From: Actinosynnema sp040640215
Lineage (GTDB): Bacteria > Actinomycetota > Actinomycetes > Mycobacteriales > Pseudonocardiaceae
Direction: 5' to 3'
DNA: 64,000 nt
Assembly (NCBI RefSeq): GCF_040640215.1
Contig: NZ_JBFABG010000006.1
Span: 62,001-126,000, forward strand
Part shown: positions 7,818-16,131 of the stretch, piece after piece
How positions within the stretch are numbered: position 1 is the first letter of the stretch
How the letters are laid out: every line of letters begins with the position of its first letter
Notes under the pieces: generated by a model
Seen by the model: only the letters and a program-made list of their open reading frames with translations
The model's database searches: none
Told to the model about the DNA's origin: nothing
Translations under genes and position numbers: made by a program

Positions 7818-8800
7818 AGTTCGGCATCTACCCCGGGGGCCGCGCGGGCACGACCTGCTCGCGCCCGGCGGACCCGGCGGCGATCCGCGAGCTGGTCGAC
7901 CGGCTCGCCGGCGGGCGGCCGTTCGTCGTCCGCGAGTACGTGCACCACCTCGGCGAACCGCACCGGCCGGACCTGGCCGCGAGCCTGGGCGCGCACCACG
8001 GGCTCGACCACCTCACGCTGCCCGACGAGTGGTACGCCGAGTCCGGGCGGGAGCTGGACCTCGTGGTCAGCTACCTCCCCGCGACGGCCGACCTGCCGGG
8101 GTGGCTGCGGTTCCTGGAGGCCGTGGTCGACCGCTACGGGCACCTGGTGCGCTTCCTCCAGGTCACGTTGGAGCCGAACTTCCCGATCCCGCTGATCGAC
8201 GGCAGCTCGCCCGGCGTGCTCGACGCGCTGGTCCACGGCATCCCGCACGTCAAGTCCCTGCTGCGCGCACGCGGCCTGGCCCCGGCGGTCGGGTTCTCGG
8301 TGGCCGAGCCGGCCGAATGGCTGGGCGGCGACGACGCGTTCTGGGCGCACCTGAACTCCGTGCCGCACCAGGACTTCGCGGCCCACGTGGACTACGTCGG
8401 CCTCGGGCTCTACCCCGACGCCTTCTCCCCGGTCGCGCCGCGCGGCACACCGGGCGACGTCGGGTCGCTCACCGCGCACGCGTTGCGCCACCTGCGCGAG
8501 CACTCGCTGCCCCGCGCCCACATCCCGCCCGAAACCCCGATCCACGTGGTGGAGAACGGTTCCCCCAGCGGCGCGCCGCGCGACGGGGACGCGCAGCGCG
8601 AGTCGCTGACCGACATGATCGGCGCGGTGCTGGCCCTGCGCGCACCGCTGAACATCGCCCAGTACGAGCTGTTCTCCCTGCGCGACGCGGACAGCGGTAC
8701 GTCGGCACCGCTCGGCTCACTCGGCCTGGTCACCGACACCTACGAGCCCAAGCCCGCCTTCGCGGCCTACCGCGACATCATCCGGTCGGCCGACGGGTAG
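7814..8800 (+). CDS. Putative glycoside hydrolase-like TIM-barrel protein
   Basis: A 328-aa protein without signal peptide or membrane segment. Two glutamates sit where clan GH-A glycosidases keep their acid/base and nucleophile: Glu120 at the end of a strand (FLQVTLEPNF) and Glu247 (IHVVENGSPSG). Alternating strand-helix segments fit a TIM barrel. The start is GTG at 7814, overlapping the PadR stop codon by 4 bases. The family assignment is weak; it could be a glycosidase acting on imported sugars or a non-catalytic relative. Tight coupling to PadR suggests induction by its substrate or a related signal. Confidence 0.6.
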   Translation: MKFGIYPGGRAGTTCSRPADPAAIRELVDRLAGGRPFVVREYVHHLGEPHRPDLAASLGAHHGLDHLTLPDEWYAESGRELDLVVSYLPATADLPGWLRFLEAVVDRYGHLVRFLQVTLEPNFPIPLIDGSSPGVLDALVHGIPHVKSLLRARGLAPAVGFSVAEPAEWLGGDDAFWAHLNSVPHQDFAAHVDYVGLGLYPDAFSPVAPRGTPGDVGSLTAHALRHLREHSLPRAHIPPETPIHVVENGSPSGAPRDGDAQRESLTDMIGAVLALRAPLNIAQYELFSLRDADSGTSAPLGSLGLVTDTYEPKPAFAAYRDIIRSADG

Positions 8801-8819
8801 GTGACGGCGGGCCGGGCGG

Positions 8820-9173
8820 TCAGCGACGTGCGGCGGGGTCCGACGCGGTGGCGATCAGGTCCTCGGGCGCGGACAACCGCCACGCCTCGAACACCAGCTC
8901 GGCCAGTTCGCCGGCGTCCACCCCGTCCAGCCGGACCACGACCCAGCCGAAGCCGCCGGCGGTGAACTGCTCCTCGAACACCTCCGGGCGTTCGGCCACC
9001 AGGGCCCGCTGCTCGGACAACGTCTGCTTGAGCCCCACGGTCCGCGTGCGCGGCCAGTGGTAGCCGAACCTCTTCCCGCGCACGGCGAAGGAGCTGTACT
9101 GCCCGCCTTCGGCACGCCGCACCTCCGCGAGCGCGCCTACCAGACCGAAGAACACATCACTGCCGACCGCCAC
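8820..9173 (-). CDS. MmcQ/YjbR family protein
   Basis: A 117-aa cytoplasmic protein of the MmcQ/YjbR family, small proteins with a CyaY-like alpha-beta fold whose role (possible DNA binding) is unsettled. The C-terminal pattern GWVVVRLDGVDAGELAELVF is typical. I prefer the GTG at 9173, which has GGGGGA 5 bases upstream, and a -10-like TATACT lies at 9209-9204 on this strand. A start at 9218 would lie upstream of that promoter. The TATACT region (CGTATAC) resembles the palindrome before padR, a weak hint of shared control. Confidence 0.75.
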   Translation of the reverse strand: MAVGSDVFFGLVGALAEVRRAEGGQYSSFAVRGKRFGYHWPRTRTVGLKQTLSEQRALVAERPEVFEEQFTAGGFGWVVVRLDGVDAGELAELVFEAWRLSAPEDLIATASDPAARR

Positions 9174-9252
9174 TGGATTCCCCCGGAAAGTTCCGCGAAC
9201 CCGAGTATACGTACGCATGTGCCGCCGAGCGCGCTTCGCCTAGGCTGCGGTC

Positions 9253-10254
9253 ATGATCAGGACAGGCAGGCGGGTCCTCCTCGTGGTGGGACTCGTCGCC
9301 GTGGTGGGCGGGTGCAGCGTGCGGGTGGGCGGAACGCCCGTCGCGGGCCCGATCCCGACGACCACCACCACGGCGAAGGACAAGTCGCGGGCCACCGCCG
9401 TGAACCTGCTGGGCGACCTGCCCACGTTCGACCCGTGCAGCCTGTTCGACCCCGCCGACCTCAAGGCCTACGGCACGGCCGCGCTCTCCCCGCCCGAATC
9501 GCTGGACTACTGCCCGGCCACCCTGACCACGCCGGCCGGCACGGAGCTCGACGTGCAGGTCGGCAGCCTCGACCAGCTCGCCTCGGAGAGCGAGGTGCGG
9601 GCGGACTACCGGAACTACCGGGGCGGGCTGCGGATCGCCTACCAGCCGGACGACACCTACCAGTGCGCCCGCCGGCTGGTGTTCGCCGACCTGGTCACGC
9701 TCAGCATCACGGTGAGCAACTACAACACCGCCAAGACCACGTCGTCGGAGCTGTGCAACCCGGCCGACGCCCTGGCCACCGCCGCCGCCGACCGCGTGCT
9801 GGCCGAGGACGCCGGGCACCGCGCGTACCAGGCGCGGTCGATCGGCAAGGTCGACCCGTGCTCGATCGCGGCCCGGGACACCGTCGCCAAGGTCCCCGGC
9901 CTCCTGGGTGCGAAGGCCCGGCCCTACCCGGCGGCCCACCAGTGCCGCTGGAGCCGGGACGGCTCGGTCAACCCGCCCCGGATGCGGCTGACGTTCACCG
10001 TGGGGGTGCCGGCCGAGGCGGACGGCGGGAACACCACCGTCGAGGACGTCGCCGGGCGGCGGACGGCGATCAGCAGGACGGCGGTGACCTCGCTCGTGCT
10101 GTGCGTGGCCGAGACCGCCCACCTGCCGGTCGGGGACGGGGTGAGCGAGATCGCGCTCGTGGCGGTCACCCTGGCTCCCGGCAGTTCGGTCGACCTGGCC
10201 TGCACCACGGCCAAGGCCGTGGCCGCCGACGTGTGGCCCCTCCTGCCCCGGTAG
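9253..10254 (+). CDS. DUF3558-type secreted lipoprotein
   Basis: A 333-aa exported lipoprotein. A short positively charged N-terminus and hydrophobic core end in the lipobox VVGGC (Cys21). A Thr-rich linker and a DUF3558-like domain follow, with paired cysteines and the motif FDPCSLFDPADLKAYG. Such lipoproteins are abundant in Pseudonocardiales; their function is unknown. A -10-like TAGGCT (9241-9246) ends 6 bases before the ATG and there is no ribosome binding site, so the mRNA may be leaderless. It is divergent from the MmcQ/YjbR gene. Confidence 0.82.
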   Translation: MIRTGRRVLLVVGLVAVVGGCSVRVGGTPVAGPIPTTTTTAKDKSRATAVNLLGDLPTFDPCSLFDPADLKAYGTAALSPPESLDYCPATLTTPAGTELDVQVGSLDQLASESEVRADYRNYRGGLRIAYQPDDTYQCARRLVFADLVTLSITVSNYNTAKTTSSELCNPADALATAAADRVLAEDAGHRAYQARSIGKVDPCSIAARDTVAKVPGLLGAKARPYPAAHQCRWSRDGSVNPPRMRLTFTVGVPAEADGGNTTVEDVAGRRTAISRTAVTSLVLCVAETAHLPVGDGVSEIALVAVTLAPGSSVDLACTTAKAVAADVWPLLPR

Positions 10255-10414
10255 GTCTTTCCGCACAATTCGCATCCCGCACATCCCTCGTTGGGGCACG
10301 ATCGGTCACCCCCCGCAGTCCTGCGGCGAGCCACTGTTACCGGATCGGGGGATACACCGCGCCATTCGGGCAACGGCTCTTGCCCCGCAGATCCGGGCGG
10401 CGCAATCGTGGCCC

Positions 10415-11857
10415 ATGGAATTGGCGGCGCTCGACCTGTTGCGCGACGGATTGCCGGACAGTTCCGCACCACGGCGGAAGGTCGTCGTGGTCGGAGCGGG
10501 GATAGCCGGGCTGACCACCGCCCTGCTGCTCAAGGAAGCCGGCCACGAGGTGGTCGTGCTGGAGGGCCAGAACCGGGTGGGCGGGCGAATCCTGACCCAC
10601 CGGGGGTTCGCCGGGGACCTGTACGGCGAGTTCGGCGCGATGCGGTTCCCGGAACAGCACCCGCTGGTCCAGCACCTCATCAAGGAGCGGTTCGCGCTGG
10701 CCACCCGGCCGTTCCCGATGTACGACGAGGACACGTTCATCTACTTGCAGGGCAAGGGCGTGCGGCGCAAGGACTTCCGCGCCGACTCGTTCTCCTTCGA
10801 CCTGTCCGCCGAGGAAGCCGCCCGGCCGCCGCACGAACTGCTCCGGCACACCGTGCAACCGCTCGTGGACATCATGGAGAACGAGGAGCCGGACAAGGCC
10901 TGGCACCGGCTGCTCACCGACTACGACAAGTACACGCTGCTCGGCTACCTCAAGGAGCGCGGGCTCGGTGACGGTGCGCTCGCCATGCTCGGCCCGCTGT
11001 TCAACCTCGAAGGGCGCTACCACTTCTCGCTCGTCGAGTGGTTCTCGCACTACTACGAGGACGTCTTCGGGAACCTGGTCTACATCGAGCAGGGCGCGGA
11101 CTGCCTGCCACGCGCGTTCGAGCCCTACCTGATGGACGACATCCGGATGGGCGCGCAGGTACACGCGATCGACCAGGACGAGACCGGCGTGCGGGTGCAC
11201 TTCCGCGCGGGCCGCCGCTCGCAGGTGGTGACCGCCGACGAGTGCGTCGTCACGGTCCCGTTCGCGAGCCTGCGGCACATGGAGATCAGCGGCCTGGACC
11301 CGGACAAGTGGTACGCGATCCGCAACACCTACTACGGGCGCGCGCACAAGCTGTTCATGCAGTTCTCCGAGCGGTGGTGGGAGACCTCGTACGGGATCAC
11401 GCACGGGCTGACCGTCACCGACCTGGCGATCCGCAACATCGTCTACCCGCCGGCCGGGCAGGACACCCGCTACAAGCGGGGCGTGATGATCGCGTCGTAC
11501 TGCTGGGAGCAGGACTCGATGCCGTACACGCCGCTGGCCGGGGAGGAGAGCGTCGCGCAGGCGCTGGAGGACCTGGTCAAGATCCACCCCGAGGCGCGGG
11601 ACACCTTCGAGTTCGGCGTCTACAAGGACTGGGCCCTGGACTGGTTCGCGTGCGGGATCGGCCCGCTGTTCCGGGCGTTCGAGATGAGCGAGACGTTCTA
11701 CGACGACGTGATCCGGCCGGTGGGCCGGGTGTGGTTCGCCAACGACGCCTGCGACCGGCGGCACCGCCGGTGGGCGGAGGGCGCGCTCAAGGCCGCCGTC
11801 AAGAACGCCTTCGCGATCCACGAGGGCATCCGCGACGAGATGCCGTGGAAGGACTGA
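10415..11857 (+). CDS. FAD-dependent amine oxidase / L-amino-acid-oxidase-like protein
   Basis: A 480-aa flavoprotein of the flavin monoamine oxidase/L-amino acid oxidase family. The Rossmann motif VVVVGAGIAGLTTALLLKEA (23-42) is followed by Glu50, which binds the adenosine ribose, and then by NRVGGRI. The substrate domain ends with a C-terminal FAD contact (VWFANDACDRRHRRWAEGAL), replacing the usual GE-rich form. It likely oxidises an amino acid or amine to the imine with release of H2O2. No signal peptide is present, so it is cytoplasmic, or it belongs to a specialised pathway not visible here. No good ribosome binding site precedes the ATG. Confidence 0.85.
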   Translation: MELAALDLLRDGLPDSSAPRRKVVVVGAGIAGLTTALLLKEAGHEVVVLEGQNRVGGRILTHRGFAGDLYGEFGAMRFPEQHPLVQHLIKERFALATRPFPMYDEDTFIYLQGKGVRRKDFRADSFSFDLSAEEAARPPHELLRHTVQPLVDIMENEEPDKAWHRLLTDYDKYTLLGYLKERGLGDGALAMLGPLFNLEGRYHFSLVEWFSHYYEDVFGNLVYIEQGADCLPRAFEPYLMDDIRMGAQVHAIDQDETGVRVHFRAGRRSQVVTADECVVTVPFASLRHMEISGLDPDKWYAIRNTYYGRAHKLFMQFSERWWETSYGITHGLTVTDLAIRNIVYPPAGQDTRYKRGVMIASYCWEQDSMPYTPLAGEESVAQALEDLVKIHPEARDTFEFGVYKDWALDWFACGIGPLFRAFEMSETFYDDVIRPVGRVWFANDACDRRHRRWAEGALKAAVKNAFAIHEGIRDEMPWKD

Positions 11858-11923
11858 CCGGCGCGGCGATCGTTTCGCCGGGGCCTCGGGTGGCTACCCT
11901 GCGGGAGCGCGGAGGGAGACGAC

Positions 11924-12409
11924 GTGGTCTCGGCGACGGTCAGGCGTCAGGGCAGGCAGTGGTGGGGGTTGGCGGGGTTCGTCGCGGCCGTGGTCGCGAT
12001 CGCCCTGGTGGGGTCGCTGGCGGTGACCGGCTCGTCCGACCGGTACGGCTCCCTGGTGAAACCCCCGTGGGCCCCGCCCGGGTGGTTGTTCGGTCCGGTG
12101 TGGTCGGTGCTGTACCTGATGATCGCGGTCAGCGGCTGGCTGGTGTGGCGGCGCATCGGGTTCGGCCTGCCGCTGTGGGTCTACGCGGCGCAGCTCGTCC
12201 TGAACGCGTTGTGGACGCCGTTGTTCTTCGGCGCGGGCAGCTTCGAGCTGGCGGGCGCGGACATCGTCGCCCTGCTCGTGCTGATCACCGTCAACATCGG
12301 GCTGTTCCGGCGGATCTCGGGGGCGGCGGCGCTGCTGCTCGTGCCCTACTGGGTGTGGGTGGCCTTCGCGACCGCGCTGACCTTCGCGCTGTGGCGCGCC
12401 AACGCCTGA
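11924..12409 (+). CDS. TspO/MBR family tryptophan-rich sensory protein
   Basis: A 161-aa membrane protein with five hydrophobic helices. Family hallmarks are KPPWAPPGWLFGPVW after helix 1, LNALWTPLFFGAG in helix 3 and LLLVPYWVWVAFATALTFAL in helix 5. TspO proteins bind porphyrins and related ligands in the membrane and are tied to tetrapyrrole and stress responses. The start is GTG at 11924 with GGAGGGAG upstream. The gene stands alone between the amine oxidase and a convergent HNH gene. Confidence 0.93.
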   Translation: MVSATVRRQGRQWWGLAGFVAAVVAIALVGSLAVTGSSDRYGSLVKPPWAPPGWLFGPVWSVLYLMIAVSGWLVWRRIGFGLPLWVYAAQLVLNALWTPLFFGAGSFELAGADIVALLVLITVNIGLFRRISGAAALLLVPYWVWVAFATALTFALWRANA

Positions 12410-12431
12410 CCGGAGCGCGGTGCGGCCGTGG

Positions 12432-12824
12432 TCATCCGGTCGACGGCACCGGCCCGTCGACGGGGTCCGGCTCCGCGACGGCGATCAGGCCCAGGGCGGT
12501 CCGGATCTCGATGTGCCGGGTCAGGAAGGCCCGCTCGTCGAGGCGCTTGCGCCGCAGCCAGCCGGTGACCTCGGCGTTGCACTTGCCGGCGTTGCACGAG
12601 CGGCAGGCGGGCACGACGTTGTCCACGGTGTAGCGGCCACCGCGCGAGATCGCCTGCACGCAGTCCCGCTGCAACGGCTGGTCGGTCGCGCCGCAGTAGG
12701 CGCACCCGCCCCAGGCGTCCCGGAGCGCGGCCCACTGCGCGTCGGTCAGGTCGTGCTCGACGCTGTCCATCCGGCGTTTGCGCTTGCGGGCGGCACGGCC
12801 CCGCCGGCTTCGGTCGACCGCCAT
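12432..12824 (-). CDS. HNH-type nuclease domain protein
   Basis: A 130-aa basic protein. Four cysteines form a CxxC...CxxC zinc site (CAYCGA near 42-45, CRSCNAGKCN near 74-83) around an HNH-like core. The usual catalytic Asp-His is Asp-Cys here (RDCVQAISRGG), while the following Asn-Val (DNVVPAC) is kept. To my recollection this DC variant recurs in actinomycete relatives, so it may be a family feature rather than a mutation; whether it still cuts DNA is uncertain. The N-terminus is Arg/Lys-rich, suggesting nucleic-acid binding. Confidence 0.8.
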   Translation of the reverse strand: MAVDRSRRGRAARKRKRRMDSVEHDLTDAQWAALRDAWGGCAYCGATDQPLQRDCVQAISRGGRYTVDNVVPACRSCNAGKCNAEVTGWLRRKRLDERAFLTRHIEIRTALGLIAVAEPDPVDGPVPSTG

Positions 12825-12932
12825 CGGACCAGCCTACCGACCACCGGGCCCGACCGGCGGGCGGCGCACCGACTGCGGAGTCCCCACCCGCCCACCGGTG
12901 TGCGGTCCGGTCGATCCGGGAATCCGGGACAC

Positions 12933-13154
12933 ATGGACGAAGACGGACTTCCTCCCCGCGCACCGCCGCGCAGCGCGTTGACGCTGCGGCTGTGGCTCGC
13001 GGGTTTCGGCATCGTGCTCAACGGCGGGGCGGCGGTGCTGCTGGCGCGCGCCGGGTACGCGTTCCTCGCGGTGGTGCTCGGCCTGCTCGCCCTCGGGCTG
13101 GTGGCGGATCTCCTCTGGGTGGTCCACCGGAAGCGGCGCGGTGATCCCGGCTGA
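12933..13154 (+). CDS. Small membrane protein (possibly DUF6343)
   Basis: A 73-aa protein with a polar Pro/Arg N-terminus, two adjacent hydrophobic helices (about residues 22-40 and 45-62) and a basic C-terminus. It resembles the small DUF6343 membrane proteins of actinomycetes, but that match is from memory and uncertain. The ATG at 12933 follows a GGGAC stretch. It lies just upstream of the PfkB gene with a 44-base gap, so cotranscription is possible. Confidence 0.55.
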   Translation: MDEDGLPPRAPPRSALTLRLWLAGFGIVLNGGAAVLLARAGYAFLAVVLGLLALGLVADLLWVVHRKRRGDPG

Positions 13155-13198
13155 TCGACACCAGGGGTGTAAATCGGGCAAAACGGGTAAAGGGTCTC

Positions 13199-14125
13199 AT
13201 GACTACAGGTCGAGTAGCGGTGTTCGCCCCGTCCCCCCAGCTCACGGTGACGGTCGAGGTGCTGGACGGTGAGCCGGACATCCACGTCCACGCCGGCGGC
13301 CAGGGCGTGTGGCAGTCCCGGATGATCCAGTCCCTGGGCGTCGAGGTCGTGCTGTGCGCGGCGCTCGGCGGTGAGACCGGGCAGGTGCTGCGGCACCTGG
13401 TCGGCGTGGAGTTGAAGGCGCGCGACGTCGCCGCCCGCAACGGGGCCTACGTGCACGACCGCCGCGATGGCGTGCGCGACCCCCTCGTGGTGATGCCGGC
13501 GGACGCGCTGTCGCGGCACGAACTGGACGACCTGTACGAGATGACCCTGGTCGAAGCGCTGCGCGCGGGCGTGGCCGTGCTCAGCGGGCCCGCCGAGGAC
13601 GACGAGCCGGTGCCGGACTCGGTCTACGAGAGGCTCGCCGCGGACCTCGGCGGCAACGGCTGCCAGGTGGTGGTGGACCTCTCCGGCGGACGGTTGGCCG
13701 CCGCGCTCGCCGGCGGCCCGGCGGTGGTCAAGGTCAGCCACGAGGAACTGGTCTCCGACGGCCTCGCCGAGTCCGACTCGCTGCCCGACCTGGCGAAGGC
13801 GTGCCGCAAGCTCGCCGACTCGGGGGTCGGCACGGTCGTGGTGTCCCGCGCGGCGGACGACACGCTGGCGATGGTCGACGGCGGGTTCGTCCTGGTCGAG
13901 TCGCCCGACATGTCCCCCGTGGACACCCGGGGCGGTGGCGACTCGATGACCGCCGGACTGGCCGCCGGCCTGGCGCAGGGCCTGTCCGTCGAGGACTCGC
14001 TCAAGCTCGGCGCGGCGGCCGGCGCGGTCAACATCATGCGGCACGGCCTCGGGTCGGGCAGCGGGGAGGTCGTCCGCGAAATGGTCGGGCGGGTACGGCT
14101 CAAGCAGTGGGAGGACGACAGGTGA
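13199..14125 (+). CDS. PfkB family carbohydrate kinase
   Basis: A 308-aa kinase of the ribokinase/PfkB superfamily, related to 1-phosphofructokinase-type hexose kinases. The N-terminal substrate motif is AGGQGVWQSRM (32-42) rather than the usual GGKGxN. The C-terminal ATP/catalytic motif is VDTRGGGDSMTAGL (241-254), with Asp248 as the expected base in a GGGDS variant of GAGDS. It should phosphorylate a sugar or sugar-like compound in the cytoplasm. AAAGGG lies just before the ATG. It overlaps the SurE gene by 4 bases (GTGA), implying kinase and phosphatase are made together. Confidence 0.85.
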   Translation: MTTGRVAVFAPSPQLTVTVEVLDGEPDIHVHAGGQGVWQSRMIQSLGVEVVLCAALGGETGQVLRHLVGVELKARDVAARNGAYVHDRRDGVRDPLVVMPADALSRHELDDLYEMTLVEALRAGVAVLSGPAEDDEPVPDSVYERLAADLGGNGCQVVVDLSGGRLAAALAGGPAVVKVSHEELVSDGLAESDSLPDLAKACRKLADSGVGTVVVSRAADDTLAMVDGGFVLVESPDMSPVDTRGGGDSMTAGLAAGLAQGLSVEDSLKLGAAAGAVNIMRHGLGSGSGEVVREMVGRVRLKQWEDDR

Positions 14126-14859
14126 AAGCGCTCATCACCAACGACGACGGCATCGACTCGCCCGGGTTGCTCGCCCTGGCCCGCGGTGCGGTGGACCACG
14201 GCTGGACCACGGTCGTGGCCGCGCCCGCGCGGGAGTCCAGCGGCACCGGCGCGGGCCTGACCGCCGCCGAGGACGAGCGGCGGGTGCGGGTGGAGCGCCG
14301 GGAGCTGGCCGGGCTGCCCGGCGTGCCCGGCTACGCGGTCGCCGCCCACCCCGCGTTCATCGCGCTGGTGGCGTCCCAGGGTTCGTTCGGCGGTCCCCCG
14401 GACATCGTGCTGTCCGGGATCAACCGGGGTGCGAACGTCGGTCGCGCCGTGCTGCACTCCGGCACCGTCGGCGCGGCGCTGACCGCGTCGATCAACGGCG
14501 CGCGCTCGATGGCCGTCTCGCTCGACGTCGGCCTGGAGTGGGACGTGGAGCACTGGAGCACCGCGGTCGAGGTGGCCACCGGTCTGTTCGACCGGCTGGC
14601 CGCCGCGCCGCCCGGCACGACGCTCAACCTCAACGTCCCCAACCGGCCGCGAGCCGGTGTGCCGCGCCGCGCGTCGCTGGCGGAGTTCGGCATGGTGCGC
14701 AGCCGCGTCAAGGAGACCGACGACGGGTCGATCACCCTGGCCTCGATCGTCGTGGAAGGCGACCTGCCGCCGGGCAGCGACGCGGTCCTGCTCGCCGAGG
14801 GCCACTCGACCGTGACCCCGCTGCTGCCGGTGACCGAGGACCGGGACGTGGACTGGTAG
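14122..14859 (+). CDS. surE: SurE family 5'/3'-nucleotidase (survival protein)
   Basis: A 245-aa metal-dependent phosphatase of the SurE family, acting on nucleoside monophosphates and sometimes other phosphoesters. The metal site is visible as ITNDDG (5-10), the Ser in PARESSGTGAG, and SGINRGANVG near residue 95. The start is GTG at 14122, with GGAGG 8 bases upstream inside the kinase gene. The 4-base overlap with the PfkB kinase suggests a paired kinase/phosphatase on a related substrate. It ends 11 bases from a convergent glycosyltransferase. Confidence 0.9.
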   Translation: MKALITNDDGIDSPGLLALARGAVDHGWTTVVAAPARESSGTGAGLTAAEDERRVRVERRELAGLPGVPGYAVAAHPAFIALVASQGSFGGPPDIVLSGINRGANVGRAVLHSGTVGAALTASINGARSMAVSLDVGLEWDVEHWSTAVEVATGLFDRLAAAPPGTTLNLNVPNRPRAGVPRRASLAEFGMVRSRVKETDDGSITLASIVVEGDLPPGSDAVLLAEGHSTVTPLLPVTEDRDVDW

Positions 14860-14870
14860 GGCGGGCGGGG

Positions 14871-15857
14871 TCAGACGGCCCGCGACGGCACCAGGCCCTC
14901 GAACAGCTTCTCGACCTCCACCGCGATCTGGCCGACCGCGTACCGGGCGTGGACCCGGTCGAAGGCGGCCATGCCGAACGCCTGCCGCAGGCCGTGTTCG
15001 CTGAGCACGGCCCGCAGCGCGCGGGCCAGGGCGGCGGTGTCGCGCGGCGCGGCCAGGCGTCCGGTCACCCCGTCCACGACCGTCTCGGGCAGCACCCCCA
15101 CGGCGGTGGCCACGACCGGCACCCCGCAGGCCATCGCTCGCAGCGCCACCGTCGGGTCGGCTTCGCCGCGCGCCGGGCACACCACCACGTCGGCCGACCG
15201 CAGCAGGGCGGGCAGCGCGGTGCGCCCGTCGAACCGCACGCGGTCGGCGACGCCGCACACGTCGGCGTGCGCGGCCAGCCGGCGCGCGCACGGCCCGCCC
15301 GGCGCGGCGGCGACGACCAGTTCGGTGTCCGGCAGCGAGCGCAGCACGGCCACCACGTCCTGGAACCCCCGCTCGGGGAGCGGCTCGCCGACCGCGACCA
15401 GGCGGGACCCCGCGCCCCGGGGCGCGGCCGGCCCGTCGGGGTGGAAGACGTCGGTGTCCACGGCGGCCGGGACCACGGAGATGTTCGACCGCCGGACCCC
15501 CAGCCCGAGCAGGGCCAGGCGCTGGTCGACGCTCACCGCGAGCACGTGCGCGGCCTCGCGGCCGACCAGGCGTTCGGCCCGGGTCCGCTCGGCGTCGCCG
15601 GATCGGCCGACCTCGACGCCGCCGAACGACTGGACCACCACCAGGCCCGACTCGCGCGAGGCGACCAGGGCGGCCACCCCGGCCGCCGTGCCGCGGGCGT
15701 GCACGACGTCCGGCGGGTCGGTGCGCCACCGGCAGGTGAAGCGGGCGACGGACTCCCCCACGTCCTCGCCCACCTCGTCGACGGTGATGTCGTGCCCCGA
15801 GCGGGCGAGCGCGGCGTCCACGGGGTCGTGGACGTCGCTGACGACGGCGATCTTCAC
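14871..15857 (-). CDS. Glycosyltransferase family 4 protein
   Basis: A 328-aa retaining GT-B glycosyltransferase. The N-terminal domain starts KIAVVSDVHDP. The C-terminal donor domain contains GEPLPERGFQDVV and the EX7E-like stretch starting PARGEADPTVALRAMACG and ending VVATAVG. The start is GTG at 15857 with AGGAGG 5 bases upstream; an in-frame upstream start lacks a site. The acceptor is unknown. It is convergent with the kinase/SurE pair and 18 kb from the polysaccharide locus, so a link to either is speculative. Confidence 0.87.
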   Translation of the reverse strand: MKIAVVSDVHDPVDAALARSGHDITVDEVGEDVGESVARFTCRWRTDPPDVVHARGTAAGVAALVASRESGLVVVQSFGGVEVGRSGDAERTRAERLVGREAAHVLAVSVDQRLALLGLGVRRSNISVVPAAVDTDVFHPDGPAAPRGAGSRLVAVGEPLPERGFQDVVAVLRSLPDTELVVAAAPGGPCARRLAAHADVCGVADRVRFDGRTALPALLRSADVVVCPARGEADPTVALRAMACGVPVVATAVGVLPETVVDGVTGRLAAPRDTAALARALRAVLSEHGLRQAFGMAAFDRVHARYAVGQIAVEVEKLFEGLVPSRAV

Positions 15858-16131
15858 GCGACCTCCTGCTGTGGTGGGTATCACGCGCGAACGCGGAGCG
15901 GGTCGCCGACCGGACCCGGTCCGTCCACAGAGGACCTACCAGCGGAGGCGGCCCGCGGCCTCGGCGCGGCGGCCACCGGGAGGTTTGGCCGGCAGCCGGT
16001 CGCCCAAACCACCTGACCGGGCGAATCACCCCGATCGCGCTTGACGAGCCGGCACCCGCCCGAGCGGCCACACTCCCGTGAGGACCGTCCCGGCCCGCGC
16101 CGGCCGGGCGGGGACGCGTGGAGGAGGCGTT

